The notes below the pieces were generated by a model. That model saw nothing but the letters and a program-made list of their open reading frames with translations, was not told the DNA's origin and made no database searches. DNA of 64,000 nucleotides from Streptomyces sp. CBMA291 (lineage in GTDB: Bacteria > Actinomycetota > Actinomycetes > Streptomycetales > Streptomycetaceae). Position 1 is the stretch's first letter, and each line of letters begins with the position of its first letter. Positions 42,577 through 50,278 of the stretch are shown here, piece after piece. The DNA lies in contig NZ_MSJP01000053.1 of NCBI RefSeq assembly GCF_014596525.1, forward strand, positions 174,626-238,625, read 5' to 3'. The translations under genes were made by a program, and so were the position numbers.

Positions 42577-45009
42577 TCAGGTCGTGCGCCCGGTCGGGGG
42601 TGGTCGGCTGCCCGCCCGGTAGGGGGCGGGCCAGGGGGCGGCGGGGCCCTCGTAGCCCTGTTCGGCCGCCGCGTGCAGGGTCCAGTGGGGGTCGTAGAGG
42701 TGCGGGCGGGCCAGCGCGCAGAGGTCGGTGCGGCCCGCCAGCAGCAGGGAGTTGACGTCGTCCCAGGAGGAGATGGCGCCGACGGCGACGACGGGGACCC
42801 CGGCCTCGTTGCGTATCCGGTCGGCGTACGGCGTCTGGTACGAGCGTCCGTAGGCGGGGGTCTCCTCGGGGACGACCTGTCCGGTGGAGACGTCGACGGC
42901 GTCGGCTCCGTGGGCGGCGAAGGCGCGGGCGATCGCGACGCCGTCCTCGTCGGTGGTGCCGCCCTCGGCCCAGTCGGTGGCCGAGATCCGTACGGTCATG
43001 GGCCGCTCCGCGGGCCAGACCTCCCGTACCGCGTCGAAGACTTCGAGCGGGAAGCGGAGCCGTCCTTCGAGGTCGCCGCCGTAGTCGTCGGTGCGGTGGT
43101 TGGTGAGCGGGGAGAGGAAGCCGGAGAGCAGGTACCCGTGGGCGCAGTGCAGTTCGAGCAGGTCGAAGCCGCTGCGGGCGGCCCGGCGGGCGGCGGCCGT
43201 GAACTCTTCCCGTACGGCGGCGAGTCCGGCGCGGTCGAGGGCGCGCGGCACCTGGTTGACGCCGGGCCGGTAGGGCAGCGGCGAGGCGGCGACCAGGGGC
43301 CAGTTCCCGGCGGGCAGGGGCTGGTCGATCCCCTCCCACATGCGCCGGGTGGAGCCCTTGCGGCCGGAGTGGCCGAGTTGGACGCCGAGCGCGGTGCCGG
43401 GCGCGCCGGTGTGGACGAAGTCGGCGATCCGGGCCCAGGCGTCGGCCTGCTCGTCGGTCCACAGTCCGGTGCAGCCGGGGGTGATACGGCCCTGGGGGCT
43501 GACGCAGACCATCTCGGTCATGACGAGCCCGGCGCCGCCGAGGGCGCGGGAGCCGAGGTGGACGAGGTGGAAGTCGCCGGGGAGGCCGTCCTCGGCGACG
43601 TACAGGTCCATCGGGGAGACGACGATCCGGTTGCGGAGGGTCAGTCCGCGCAGCCGGAAGGGCGTGAACATGGGCGGGGTGCCGGGCGGGCAGCCGAAGT
43701 CGCGTTCGACGGTGGCGGTGAAGTGCGGGTCGCGTAGGCGCAGGTTGGCGTGGGTGACCCGGCGGCTGCGGGTGAGCAGGTCGAAGGCGAAGCGGCGGGG
43801 CGGCCGGTCGACGTGCTCGGCCAGGTCCTCGAACCAGCGGAGGCTGGCGGCGGCTGCGCGCTGGGTGGATTCGACGACGGGGCGGCGCTCGGCCTCGTAG
43901 GCGGCGAGGGCGCCGGGCAGGGCGGTGTGTCCTTCGAGGCTGCGGGCGAGGGCGACGGCGTCCTCGACGGCCAGTTTGGTGCCGGAGCCGATGGAGAAGT
44001 GCGCGGTGTGGGCGGCGTCGCCGATGAGGACGGTGTTGCCGTACGACCAGTGGGCGTTCACGACGGTCCGGAAGGCGGTCCAGGCGGAGCGGTGGGAGCG
44101 CAGGGGCCGGCCGCCGAGCGCCTCGGCGAAGATCTCGGCGCAGCGGGCGGCCGACGCGGTCTCGTCGAGGTCCGGGAATCCGGCCGCCTCCCAGACCTCC
44201 TCGCGCATCTCCACGATGACGGTGGAGGCGCCGGGCTCGTACGGGTAGGCGTGCAGTTGCATCACGCCGTGCCGGGTCTCCGCGATCTCGAAGCGGAACG
44301 CGTCGAAGGCGAAGTCGGCGGCGAGCCAGATGTAGCGGCAGCGGTGGGTGGTGATCCGGGGGCGGAAGTGGGCGGCGTGGGCCTCGCGGGTGCGGCTGTG
44401 GACGCCGTCGGCGGCGACGACCAGGTCGTGGGTGGCGGCGAGGTCTCCGGGGGGTGGGGCCTCGGTGCGGAAGCGGAGCCGTACGCCCAGTTCGGCGCAG
44501 CGGTTCTGGAGGATCTCCAGGAGTCGGCGGCGGCCGAGGGCGGCGAAGCCGTGGCCGGTGGAGGTGGTGCGGTGGCCCCGGTGGACGACGTCGATGTCGT
44601 CCCAGCGGACGAGGGCGTGGCGGAGTGCTTCGTGGACGGCGGGGTCGGCGTCGCCGATGCCGCCCAGGGTCTCGTCGGAGAGGACGACGCCGAAGCCGAA
44701 GGTGTCGGAGGGCGCGTTCCGCTCCCAGACGGTGACCTCGCGGGCGGGGTCGAGCCGCTTGAGCAGCGCGGCGGCGTAGAGCCCGCCGGGCCCGCCCCCG
44801 ACGACGGCGATACGGGTGGGGGCGCGGGGGGCGGGGGTGCCGGGGTAGTCGCTTTCCTCGGGGTAGGCGGGGCAGTCGCGGGAGGCGAGGTGGGGGCTTT
44901 CGGTGGGGTGGGGGCCTTCGGCGGCGGGACCCGGGGCGGGGTCTGCGCCGGGGGCGGGCTCGGGCTCGGGTTCGGAGCCGGGGGCCGGGCCGGGGTCGGG
45001 GGGCCGCAT
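42577..45009 (-). CDS. Bifunctional FAD-monooxygenase / OYE-type reductase (salicylyl-CoA or 2-aminobenzoyl-CoA monooxygenase/reductase)
   Basis: This 810-residue fusion begins with a 60-residue Pro/Gly/Glu-rich leader. An aromatic FAD hydroxylase follows (about 66-430) with AVVGGGPGGLYAAALLKR and the second FAD motif VLIGDAAHTAHFSIGSG. An Old Yellow Enzyme-type FMN TIM barrel completes it (about 435-795; MFTPFRLRGLTLRNRIVVSPM, LHCAHGYLLSGFLSPLTN, VAVGAISS). This order is that of 2-aminobenzoyl-CoA monooxygenase/reductase, which hydroxylates and then reduces the ring. The ATG at 45009 lies 2 nt after the enoyl-CoA hydratase stop (coupled). The exact aryl-CoA substrate cannot be read from sequence. 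Confidence 0.82.
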   Translation of the reverse strand: MRPPDPGPAPGSEPEPEPAPGADPAPGPAAEGPHPTESPHLASRDCPAYPEESDYPGTPAPRAPTRIAVVGGGPGGLYAAALLKRLDPAREVTVWERNAPSDTFGFGVVLSDETLGGIGDADPAVHEALRHALVRWDDIDVVHRGHRTTSTGHGFAALGRRRLLEILQNRCAELGVRLRFRTEAPPPGDLAATHDLVVAADGVHSRTREAHAAHFRPRITTHRCRYIWLAADFAFDAFRFEIAETRHGVMQLHAYPYEPGASTVIVEMREEVWEAAGFPDLDETASAARCAEIFAEALGGRPLRSHRSAWTAFRTVVNAHWSYGNTVLIGDAAHTAHFSIGSGTKLAVEDAVALARSLEGHTALPGALAAYEAERRPVVESTQRAAAASLRWFEDLAEHVDRPPRRFAFDLLTRSRRVTHANLRLRDPHFTATVERDFGCPPGTPPMFTPFRLRGLTLRNRIVVSPMDLYVAEDGLPGDFHLVHLGSRALGGAGLVMTEMVCVSPQGRITPGCTGLWTDEQADAWARIADFVHTGAPGTALGVQLGHSGRKGSTRRMWEGIDQPLPAGNWPLVAASPLPYRPGVNQVPRALDRAGLAAVREEFTAAARRAARSGFDLLELHCAHGYLLSGFLSPLTNHRTDDYGGDLEGRLRFPLEVFDAVREVWPAERPMTVRISATDWAEGGTTDEDGVAIARAFAAHGADAVDVSTGQVVPEETPAYGRSYQTPYADRIRNEAGVPVVAVGAISSWDDVNSLLLAGRTDLCALARPHLYDPHWTLHAAAEQGYEGPAAPWPAPYRAGSRPPPTGRTT

Positions 45010-45011
45010 GC

Positions 45012-45839
45012 TCAGTGTCCCTGCCAGTTCGGGGGGCGTTTCTCCGTGAAGGCGGCGTGGAACTCGGCGTAGTCCGCGCCGTGCATCAGGAGTGCCTGGG
45101 TGGAGGCGTCCAGTTCGACGGAGGCGGCGAGTGGCATGTCGAGTTCGGCGGTGAGCAGGGCCTTGGTCTGGGCGAGGGCGAGGGCGGGTCCGTCGGCGAG
45201 GCGGCGGGCCAAGGCGGCGGCCCGTTCGCCCGCCCTGCCCTCCTCGGTCAGCTCGGAGAGCAGGCCGATGCGGTCCGCTTCGGCGGCGTGGACGGGTTCG
45301 CCCAGCATGAGGAGCCGGGTGGCGTGGCCGAGTCCGACGACCCGGGGCAGCAGATAGGCCGCGCCCATGTCGCCGCCGGAGAGCCCGACGCGGGTGAAGA
45401 GGAAGGAGAAGCGGGTGGTGGGGTCGGCCACCCGGAAGTCGGCGGCGAGGGCGAGGACGGCCCCGGCTCCGGCGGCGACGCCGTGCAGCGCGGCGACGAC
45501 GGGGAAGGGGCACTCGCGCAGGGCGCGTACGACCTGGCCGGTCATCCGGTTGAAGTCGAGGAGCCGGGCGGTGTCGAGGGCGAGGGTGGCGCCGATGATC
45601 TCGTCGACGTCGCCGCCGGAACAGAAGCCCCGGCCCTCGCCGTCGAGGACGAGGGCGCGGACGGACCGCTCGCGGGAGAGTTCGGCGAGGAGGTCGCGCA
45701 GATCGGCGTAGGCGCCGAAGGTGAGCGCGTTGAGCTTCGCGGGGCGGGCGAGGGTGACGGTGGCGACGCCCTGGTCCACGGCGAGGCGCAGATGGCGCCA
45801 CTCCTCGGTGCGGGGCGCGGAACCGGTAAAGGGGCTCAT
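45012..45839 (-). CDS. Enoyl-CoA hydratase/isomerase family protein
   Basis: This 275-residue crotonase has the oxyanion-hole segments GRGFCSGGDVDEI and ALHGVAAGAGAVLALAADFR and a C-terminal trimerisation region ending AFTEKRPPNWQGH. Asp/Glu at DMGAAYLLPR occupies the usual catalytic strand region. In this cluster it is predicted to hydrate an unsaturated alicyclic acyl-CoA. The ATG at 45839 has GGAGGAAGGAGG upstream, and the stop sits 2 nt before the monooxygenase-reductase start, so both form one operon. A TCACCgtatGGTGA dyad lies just upstream. Confidence 0.87.
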   Translation of the reverse strand: MSPFTGSAPRTEEWRHLRLAVDQGVATVTLARPAKLNALTFGAYADLRDLLAELSRERSVRALVLDGEGRGFCSGGDVDEIIGATLALDTARLLDFNRMTGQVVRALRECPFPVVAALHGVAAGAGAVLALAADFRVADPTTRFSFLFTRVGLSGGDMGAAYLLPRVVGLGHATRLLMLGEPVHAAEADRIGLLSELTEEGRAGERAAALARRLADGPALALAQTKALLTAELDMPLAASVELDASTQALLMHGADYAEFHAAFTEKRPPNWQGH

Positions 45840-45873
45840 CGGACGGCGGCCTCCTTCCTCCGCTCGGAGGTTA

Positions 45874-45887
45874 TCACCGTATGGTGA
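45874..45887 (-). promoter_or_regulatory. TCACC-GTAT-GGTGA dyad upstream of the enoyl-CoA hydratase
   Basis: Perfect 5-bp arms (45874-45878, 45883-45887) with a 4-bp centre sit 35-48 nt upstream of the ATG, close to where the promoter should be. A regulator site, perhaps for the cluster's PaaX protein, is inferred; it does not match the CGTATCG repeat in the other cluster promoter. Confidence 0.4.
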
Positions 45888-45981
45888 CTGTCGTCACGAG
45901 TACGCGATACGGGTTGCCGGGGCGGGCGCGGGGTGCCGTGCGCCGGATGCCGGGTGCCGGGTGCCATGCGCCGGATATCAG

Positions 45982-46075
45982 GCGCCGATACGGGCCGGAC
46001 GCCGCGCGCCGATACGGGCCGGGCGCCAGGTGCCGATACAGACCGGAAGCCGGACGCCCATACGGGGCGGGCGAG
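45982..46075. repeat. 24-bp degenerate tandem repeat
   Basis: Four copies of a GCGCCGATACGGGCCGG-containing unit recur with a 24-nt period (starts near 45982, 46006, 46030 and 46054). They occupy the non-coding spacer between the enoyl-CoA hydratase gene and the MFS pseudogene. The rest of 45888-46143 contains GTGCCGGGTGCC-type short repeats and no gene. Confidence 0.7.
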
Positions 46076-46143
46076 GGCTCGGCCGCCGTCGGGTGATCGC
46101 GCCCTCGCCTCCGAGTCGGCTCCGGCGGCCCCTCGCCCCCGGG

Positions 46144-46780
46144 TCAGCTCCGGTGGGCCGTCGCCCTGGGGCGCAGTCGGCGCGTGAGGAGGATGCCCGC
46201 CACGGCGAGCAGCCCCGTGAGGACGAAGACGCCCAGGAGCGCGGTGCCGGTGGAGCCGTCGTGGTTCCCGGCGAGTGCGATGGCCACACCGCCCAGGCCC
46301 GCGATCAGGGCCGTAGCGAGGGTCTGCGCGAGCTGGAGGGCACCGCCCGGCCTGGAGGGCGGAACCGACGACCCAGGTGATGGCTCCGGCCGAAAGCCCC
46401 AGACCGGCCAAGGTAGCGCTCATGCCGCGCCCCTCCTGCAACCCCAGCGGAAGGAACGCCGCGCTGCCGCAGCAGACGCCGCACAGAAGGCCGCGCAGGA
46501 CGACGCCCGCGCCGAGGCCGGGCCGGGCCGGGCGCTGAGCGTGCCCTCGGGCGCGACCCAGCGCAGCGCGGGAACGGCGACGGCGAGGCCGGTGACGGTC
46601 AGGACGATCAGCAGGGGGAGGTTCTTGAGCAGCAGCGCCCGGGAGAACACGCCGGTGCCCACGGTGAGCAGGACGGCGCCGGGCAGGGGGCGCTTCCACC
46701 ACCGGGAAGCGGGCGTCGACGCGGCGGAGGAAGCGGCTTCCGCGGGTCGCAGCCTCCGCAGCGGCGGCAGGGTGAGCGCC
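46144..46780 (-). pseudogene. MFS (DHA2-like) transporter remnant with frameshifts
   Basis: Hydrophobic MFS segments are spread over three minus-strand frames. The first ends about RWVAPEGTLSARPG; the second reads LPLGLQEGRGMSATLAGLGLSAGAITWVVGSALQ; the third reads GALQLAQTLATALIAGLGGVAIALAG and ends LLTRRLRPRATAHRS with a TGA at 46144-46146. The first shift maps to a GGCCG run at about 46515-46532, consistent with slippage; the second coincides with an internal deletion. The N-terminal half of a normal 14-helix transporter is missing. No transposase is seen nearby. Confidence 0.75.
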
Positions 46781-46976
46781 GCGGCGACGACCGGCCGGGC
46801 GGCGCGGGCCAGGCAAGTACCGAAAGACACGGCCCGGGTCCCCGCCGTCCGTGACCGAGGTCCCGCGTGGCAAAGGAGGGGCGCCCCTGGATCCGGGGCT
46901 TGCACCTCGTAAGGTGGAAATCAGGACGTCTCGGGACGTCCGCCCCACCCGCCTCCGGCGAAGGGAGCCCGGACCC

Positions 46977-47528
46977 ATGCCCGAAGCCAACGGACCCCCC
47001 GTCCCTGGCGTCACTGTCGACGGCCCCGTCCCCGGCGTCACCGTCGACGACCCCGTCCCGGACGAGCCTCCCGCCGCCGGGCCGGCCGCCTCCTGGCGGA
47101 TCGCGCTGCCCCACACCACCGCCGCCGTGCCGGTCGCCCGCGCCCTGATCCGTACCGCGCTCACCGACATCGACCCCGCCGCCGCCGGGCGCCCCGACTG
47201 CGACACGGCCGAGCTGCTCACCGCCGAGCTGGTCGCCAACGCCGTCGAGCACACCGCGGGCCGGGGGCCCATCGAGCTGGTGGTCGAGCTGTTCGCGCCG
47301 CCGGGCGGCTGTCAGATCGAGGTCCACGACCCCGAGCCCGCCCACCCCGGTCAGCTCGTCTGCCCCGACCCGGAGACCGAGGTCGACCCCTGGCAGGAGC
47401 ACGGCCGGGGTCTCCTGCTCATCCGGGCCCTCAGCAGCGACTGCGGACACCGCCCCACCGCGCACGGCAAGGCGGTCTGGTTCACGCTTCCGGGAGCCCC
47501 TCCCCCGCGCCCCCGTCCGGAGCGGTGA
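46977..47528 (+). CDS. RsbW-like serine-protein kinase/anti-sigma ATPase (HATPase_c)
   Basis: This 183-residue protein has a single GHKL ATP-binding domain (about 45-175): N box ELVANAVEHT, G1-like EVHDPEPAHPG, G2 HGRGLLLIRAL. These small ATPases act as anti-sigma or regulatory kinases in actinobacteria; Streptomyces encodes dozens and partners cannot be assigned. The N-terminus contains a short repeat (VPGVTVDGPVPGVTVDDPVP). The ATG at 46977 has AAGGGAG 9 nt upstream. Its last 47 nt overlap the convergent permease gene. Confidence 0.82.
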   Translation: MPEANGPPVPGVTVDGPVPGVTVDDPVPDEPPAAGPAASWRIALPHTTAAVPVARALIRTALTDIDPAAAGRPDCDTAELLTAELVANAVEHTAGRGPIELVVELFAPPGGCQIEVHDPEPAHPGQLVCPDPETEVDPWQEHGRGLLLIRALSSDCGHRPTAHGKAVWFTLPGAPPPRPRPER

Positions 47529-48960
47529 GGCCCAGGCACGAGTGGCGGCGCCCGTAGCCCGCGTACACCAGCGAGCCGACGGCCAGGAAGGCCGCGAACT
47601 GCACCCAGGTCGTCCAGCCGGTGCCCCGGATCAGGTAGAGGCAGAACACGATCCCGAGGATCGGGCTGAGCGGGAAGAGCGGCACCCGGAAGGAGCGCGG
47701 CAGCTCGGGGTCGCGGCGGCGCAGCACCATCACGGCCAGGTTGACGGCCACCATGGTGGAGAGGGTGCCGATGGTGGTCAGGTTGACGACCACGTCGAGC
47801 GAGGAGAAGGCGGCGGGGACGGCGAAGACGGCGGCCACGATCCAGGTGTTGGCGACCGGTGTCGCCGACTTCGGCGAGACCCGTTCGAAGACCCGGGGCA
47901 CGAGTCCGTCGCGGGACATCGACATCAGGATGCGGGTCTGCCCGTACATCACCACGAGGACGACGGAGGCGATGGCGACGACCGCGCCGAAGGCGATGAT
48001 CCCGCCGCCGACCGACGAGCCGGTGACCTGGTCGACGACGACGGAGAGCGCGGCGGGCCGGCCGGCCACCTCGTCGGCGCCGAGGGCTCCGATCGCGGCG
48101 AGCGCGACGGCGCAGTACAGCAGGGTGACGATGCCGATGCAGACGAGGATGGCGATCGGGATGTTCCGGCGCGGGTTCTTGACCTCTTCGCCCGCCGTGG
48201 TGATCGCGTCGAAGCCGATGTAGGAGAAGAAGGCCACCGAGGCGCCGCCGGTGATCCCGGCGAGGCCCTCGCCCGCGAACGGCGAGAGGTGCCCGTCCTG
48301 GAACGCCGAGAAGCCGATGGCGCAGAAGACGATCAGGATGCCGATCTTGAGGACGGCCATGGCGGCGGTCGCCCGCGCGCTCTCCCGCACCCCTCGGACC
48401 AGCAGGGTCGCGGCGAGCAGGATGACGATCACGGCCGGCAGGTTGACCACTCCGCCGTCGGCGGGGCCCGCGGACAGGGCGGTGGGCAGCTGCAAGCCGG
48501 TCAGGCTGTCGAGCAGTTCGTTGAGGTACTGGCTCCAGCCGACCGCGACCGCCGAGACGGAGACGCCGTACTCCAGGAGCAGGCACCAGCCGACGAGGAA
48601 GGCGACGCGCTCGCCGAGGCTCGCGTAGGCGAAGGAGTACGAGGACCCGGAGACCGGGATCGCGCCGCCCAGCTCCGCGAAGGAGAAGGCGGTGAAGATG
48701 CAGGTGATCGCCGCGAGGATGAAGGAGATCACGACGGCGGGGCCCGCCTTGGCGACGCTGTCGGAGAGGCCGACGAAGATGCCGGTGCCGACGATCGCGC
48801 CGACGCCGAAGCACACGAGCTGGAAGAGGCCCATGGTGCGCTTGAGGCTGTTGCCTTCGAGGTCGGCGCCCGATTCGGCGAGGAGCTGCTGGGGGGTCTT
48901 GATCCGCCGGGGGGAAAGGATCCCCCGGCGGGTGTCGCTCCGTGGGGCGGACGGGGTCAT
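47482..48960 (-). CDS. APC-superfamily amino acid permease near arcBA
   Basis: This 492-residue permease has 12 or more helices. Helix 1 is GVGAIVGTGIFVGLSDSV, helix 3 AELGGAIPVSGSSYSFAYASLG. It resembles the 8022-9536 permease throughout, including the helix-3 loop and the C-terminal YGRRHS. Its location just downstream of arcB suggests arginine, ornithine or another cationic amino acid, but the substrate is inferred only. The ATG at 48960 has a weak Shine-Dalgarno (GAGA). The leader carries a hairpin and the 14-nt motif shared with the other permease. The 3' end overlaps the RsbW-like gene tail to tail. Confidence 0.85.
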   Translation of the reverse strand: MTPSAPRSDTRRGILSPRRIKTPQQLLAESGADLEGNSLKRTMGLFQLVCFGVGAIVGTGIFVGLSDSVAKAGPAVVISFILAAITCIFTAFSFAELGGAIPVSGSSYSFAYASLGERVAFLVGWCLLLEYGVSVSAVAVGWSQYLNELLDSLTGLQLPTALSAGPADGGVVNLPAVIVILLAATLLVRGVRESARATAAMAVLKIGILIVFCAIGFSAFQDGHLSPFAGEGLAGITGGASVAFFSYIGFDAITTAGEEVKNPRRNIPIAILVCIGIVTLLYCAVALAAIGALGADEVAGRPAALSVVVDQVTGSSVGGGIIAFGAVVAIASVVLVVMYGQTRILMSMSRDGLVPRVFERVSPKSATPVANTWIVAAVFAVPAAFSSLDVVVNLTTIGTLSTMVAVNLAVMVLRRRDPELPRSFRVPLFPLSPILGIVFCLYLIRGTGWTTWVQFAAFLAVGSLVYAGYGRRHSCLGLTAPDGGAGEGLPEA

Positions 48961-48983
48961 GCGGCGGTTCTCATCTCTGGTGG

Positions 48984-49026
48984 TGCACGCGAAAGGGGGG
49001 TTCGGGCATATCTGCCGAAACCCCCC
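48984..49026 (-). promoter_or_regulatory. Hairpin plus conserved CCCTTTCGCGTGCA leader element upstream of second APC permease
   Basis: On the minus strand arms 48995-49008 and 49013-49026 pair with two bulges around a 4-nt loop. They are followed by CCCTTTCGCGTGCA (complement of 48984-48997), identical over 14 nt to the leader of the permease at 8022-9536. A possible promoter (TTGGGT, 17 nt, TTTAGG, minus strand, around 49043-49071) lies upstream, so the hairpin would be in the 5' UTR. It also follows the arcB stop and might terminate arcB. Confidence 0.5.
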
Positions 49027-49119
49027 TGAAGTACGCGATCCTAAACCGCGTCCTGCATATTCACCCAATCGGGCGTAAAACTATGCCGCCGGGAGCGGAT
49101 CGCGAACGGCTTGACCGCA

Positions 49120-50139
49120 CTACGCCTTCGGGAGCGGTCCGCCGGCCATCGTCGCGACCATGACCGCCTTGATCGTGTGCATCCGGTTCTCCGCCTCGTC
49201 GAAGACGACCGAGTGGGCCGACTCGAAGACCTCGTCGGAGACCTCCAGCTCGGTCAGTCCGTGCCGGGCGTGGATGTCCCGGCCGACGGCCGTGCCCAGG
49301 TCGTGGAAGGCGGGCAGGCAGTGCAGGAACTTGACGTCCGGGTTCCCGGTGGCCCGCAGCACGTCCATGGTCACGGAGTACGGGGAGAGGGCGACGATCC
49401 GCTCGTCCCAGACCTCCTTGGGCTCGCCCATGGAGACCCAGACGTCGGTGGCGACGAAGTCGGCGCCCGCGACCCCCTCGGTCACGTCCTCGGTGAGGGT
49501 GATCGTGGCGCCGCTGCCCTCGGCGAGTTCGCGGGCGGCGGAGACGACCTCCTCGGCGGGCCAGTAGGCCCGGGGGGCGACGATCCGCACGTCCATGCCG
49601 AGCAGGGCACCGGTGACCAGGTAGGAGTTGGCCATGTTGAAGCGGGCGTCACCGAGGTACGCGAAGGCGATCCCGTCCAGCGGCTTGTCGCTGTGCTCGG
49701 TCATGGTGAGCACGTCGGCGAGCATCTGGGTGGGGTGCCAGTCGTCGGTGAGCCCGTTGAAGACCGGCACTCCGGCGAAGGCGGCGAGTTCCTCGACCGC
49801 CTCCTGACTGTCACCCCGGTACTCGATGCCGTCGAACATGCGGCCGAGGACACGGGCGGTGTCCTTGGTCGACTCCTTGTGGCCCATCTGGGAGGCGGCG
49901 GGGTCCAGATAGGTGGTGGAGGCGCCCTGGTCGGCGGCGGCCACCTCGAAGGCGCAGCGGGTGCGGGTCGAGGTCTTCTCGAAGATCAGCGCGATGTTCC
50001 TGCCGCGCAGCCGCTGGACCTCCGCGCCCGCCTTCTTGGCGGCCTTGAGTTCGGCGGAGAGCGCGACCAGGCCGCGGAACTCCTCGGCGGTGAAGTCCAG
50101 CTCCTTGAGGAAGTGGCGGCCGATGAGGTCTGTGGCCAT
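49120..50139 (-). CDS. arcB: Ornithine carbamoyltransferase (catabolic type context)
   Basis: This 339-residue enzyme converts citrulline + phosphate to ornithine + carbamoyl phosphate, or the reverse. The carbamoyl-phosphate loop is EKTSTRTR, with HPTQ ([10 protein letters not shown]) and the ornithine/Cys motif HCLPAFH. It lies 139 nt downstream of arcA on the same strand, which indicates the arginine deiminase pathway rather than biosynthesis. The ATG at 50139 has AGGAG upstream. A possible ArgR-type operator lies before it. No carbamate kinase gene (arcC) occurs in the window. Confidence 0.93.
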   Translation of the reverse strand: MATDLIGRHFLKELDFTAEEFRGLVALSAELKAAKKAGAEVQRLRGRNIALIFEKTSTRTRCAFEVAAADQGASTTYLDPAASQMGHKESTKDTARVLGRMFDGIEYRGDSQEAVEELAAFAGVPVFNGLTDDWHPTQMLADVLTMTEHSDKPLDGIAFAYLGDARFNMANSYLVTGALLGMDVRIVAPRAYWPAEEVVSAARELAEGSGATITLTEDVTEGVAGADFVATDVWVSMGEPKEVWDERIVALSPYSVTMDVLRATGNPDVKFLHCLPAFHDLGTAVGRDIHARHGLTELEVSDEVFESAHSVVFDEAENRMHTIKAVMVATMAGGPLPKA

Positions 50140-50189
50140 GGGACGCGCTCCTGGGGGTACGGGTCGAGGGGACGGCGGTCAGAACCCTG

Positions 50190-50207
50190 GAAGTGTATAC
50201 ACACTTC
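50190..50207 (-). promoter_or_regulatory. 18-bp inverted repeat GAAGTGT-ATAC-ACACTTC upstream of arcB
   Basis: Perfect 7-bp arms (50190-50196, 50201-50207) with a 4-bp centre make an 18-bp dyad, the usual ARG-box size. An AT-rich TATAAA (minus strand, 50212-50217) follows, consistent with a -10 that the site would overlap or abut. Control by ArgR or an Arc-type regulator is inferred. Confidence 0.5.
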
Positions 50208-50278
50208 AACATTTATATACAGCCTGATCTCGTATGCGTGTCGGTCTCCCGTACTCGCGTCCTGTTCCGGTACGGACG

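Noticed and set aside
42577..45009. Salicylyl-CoA 5-hydroxylase as a firm assignment
   Set aside because: The fused OYE-type reductase domain and the RidA neighbour fit 2-aminobenzoyl-CoA better; the specificity is left open.
46144..46780. Possible insertion sequence disrupting the MFS gene
   Set aside because: No transposase frame, terminal inverted repeats or target duplication is visible; the damage looks like slippage and deletion.
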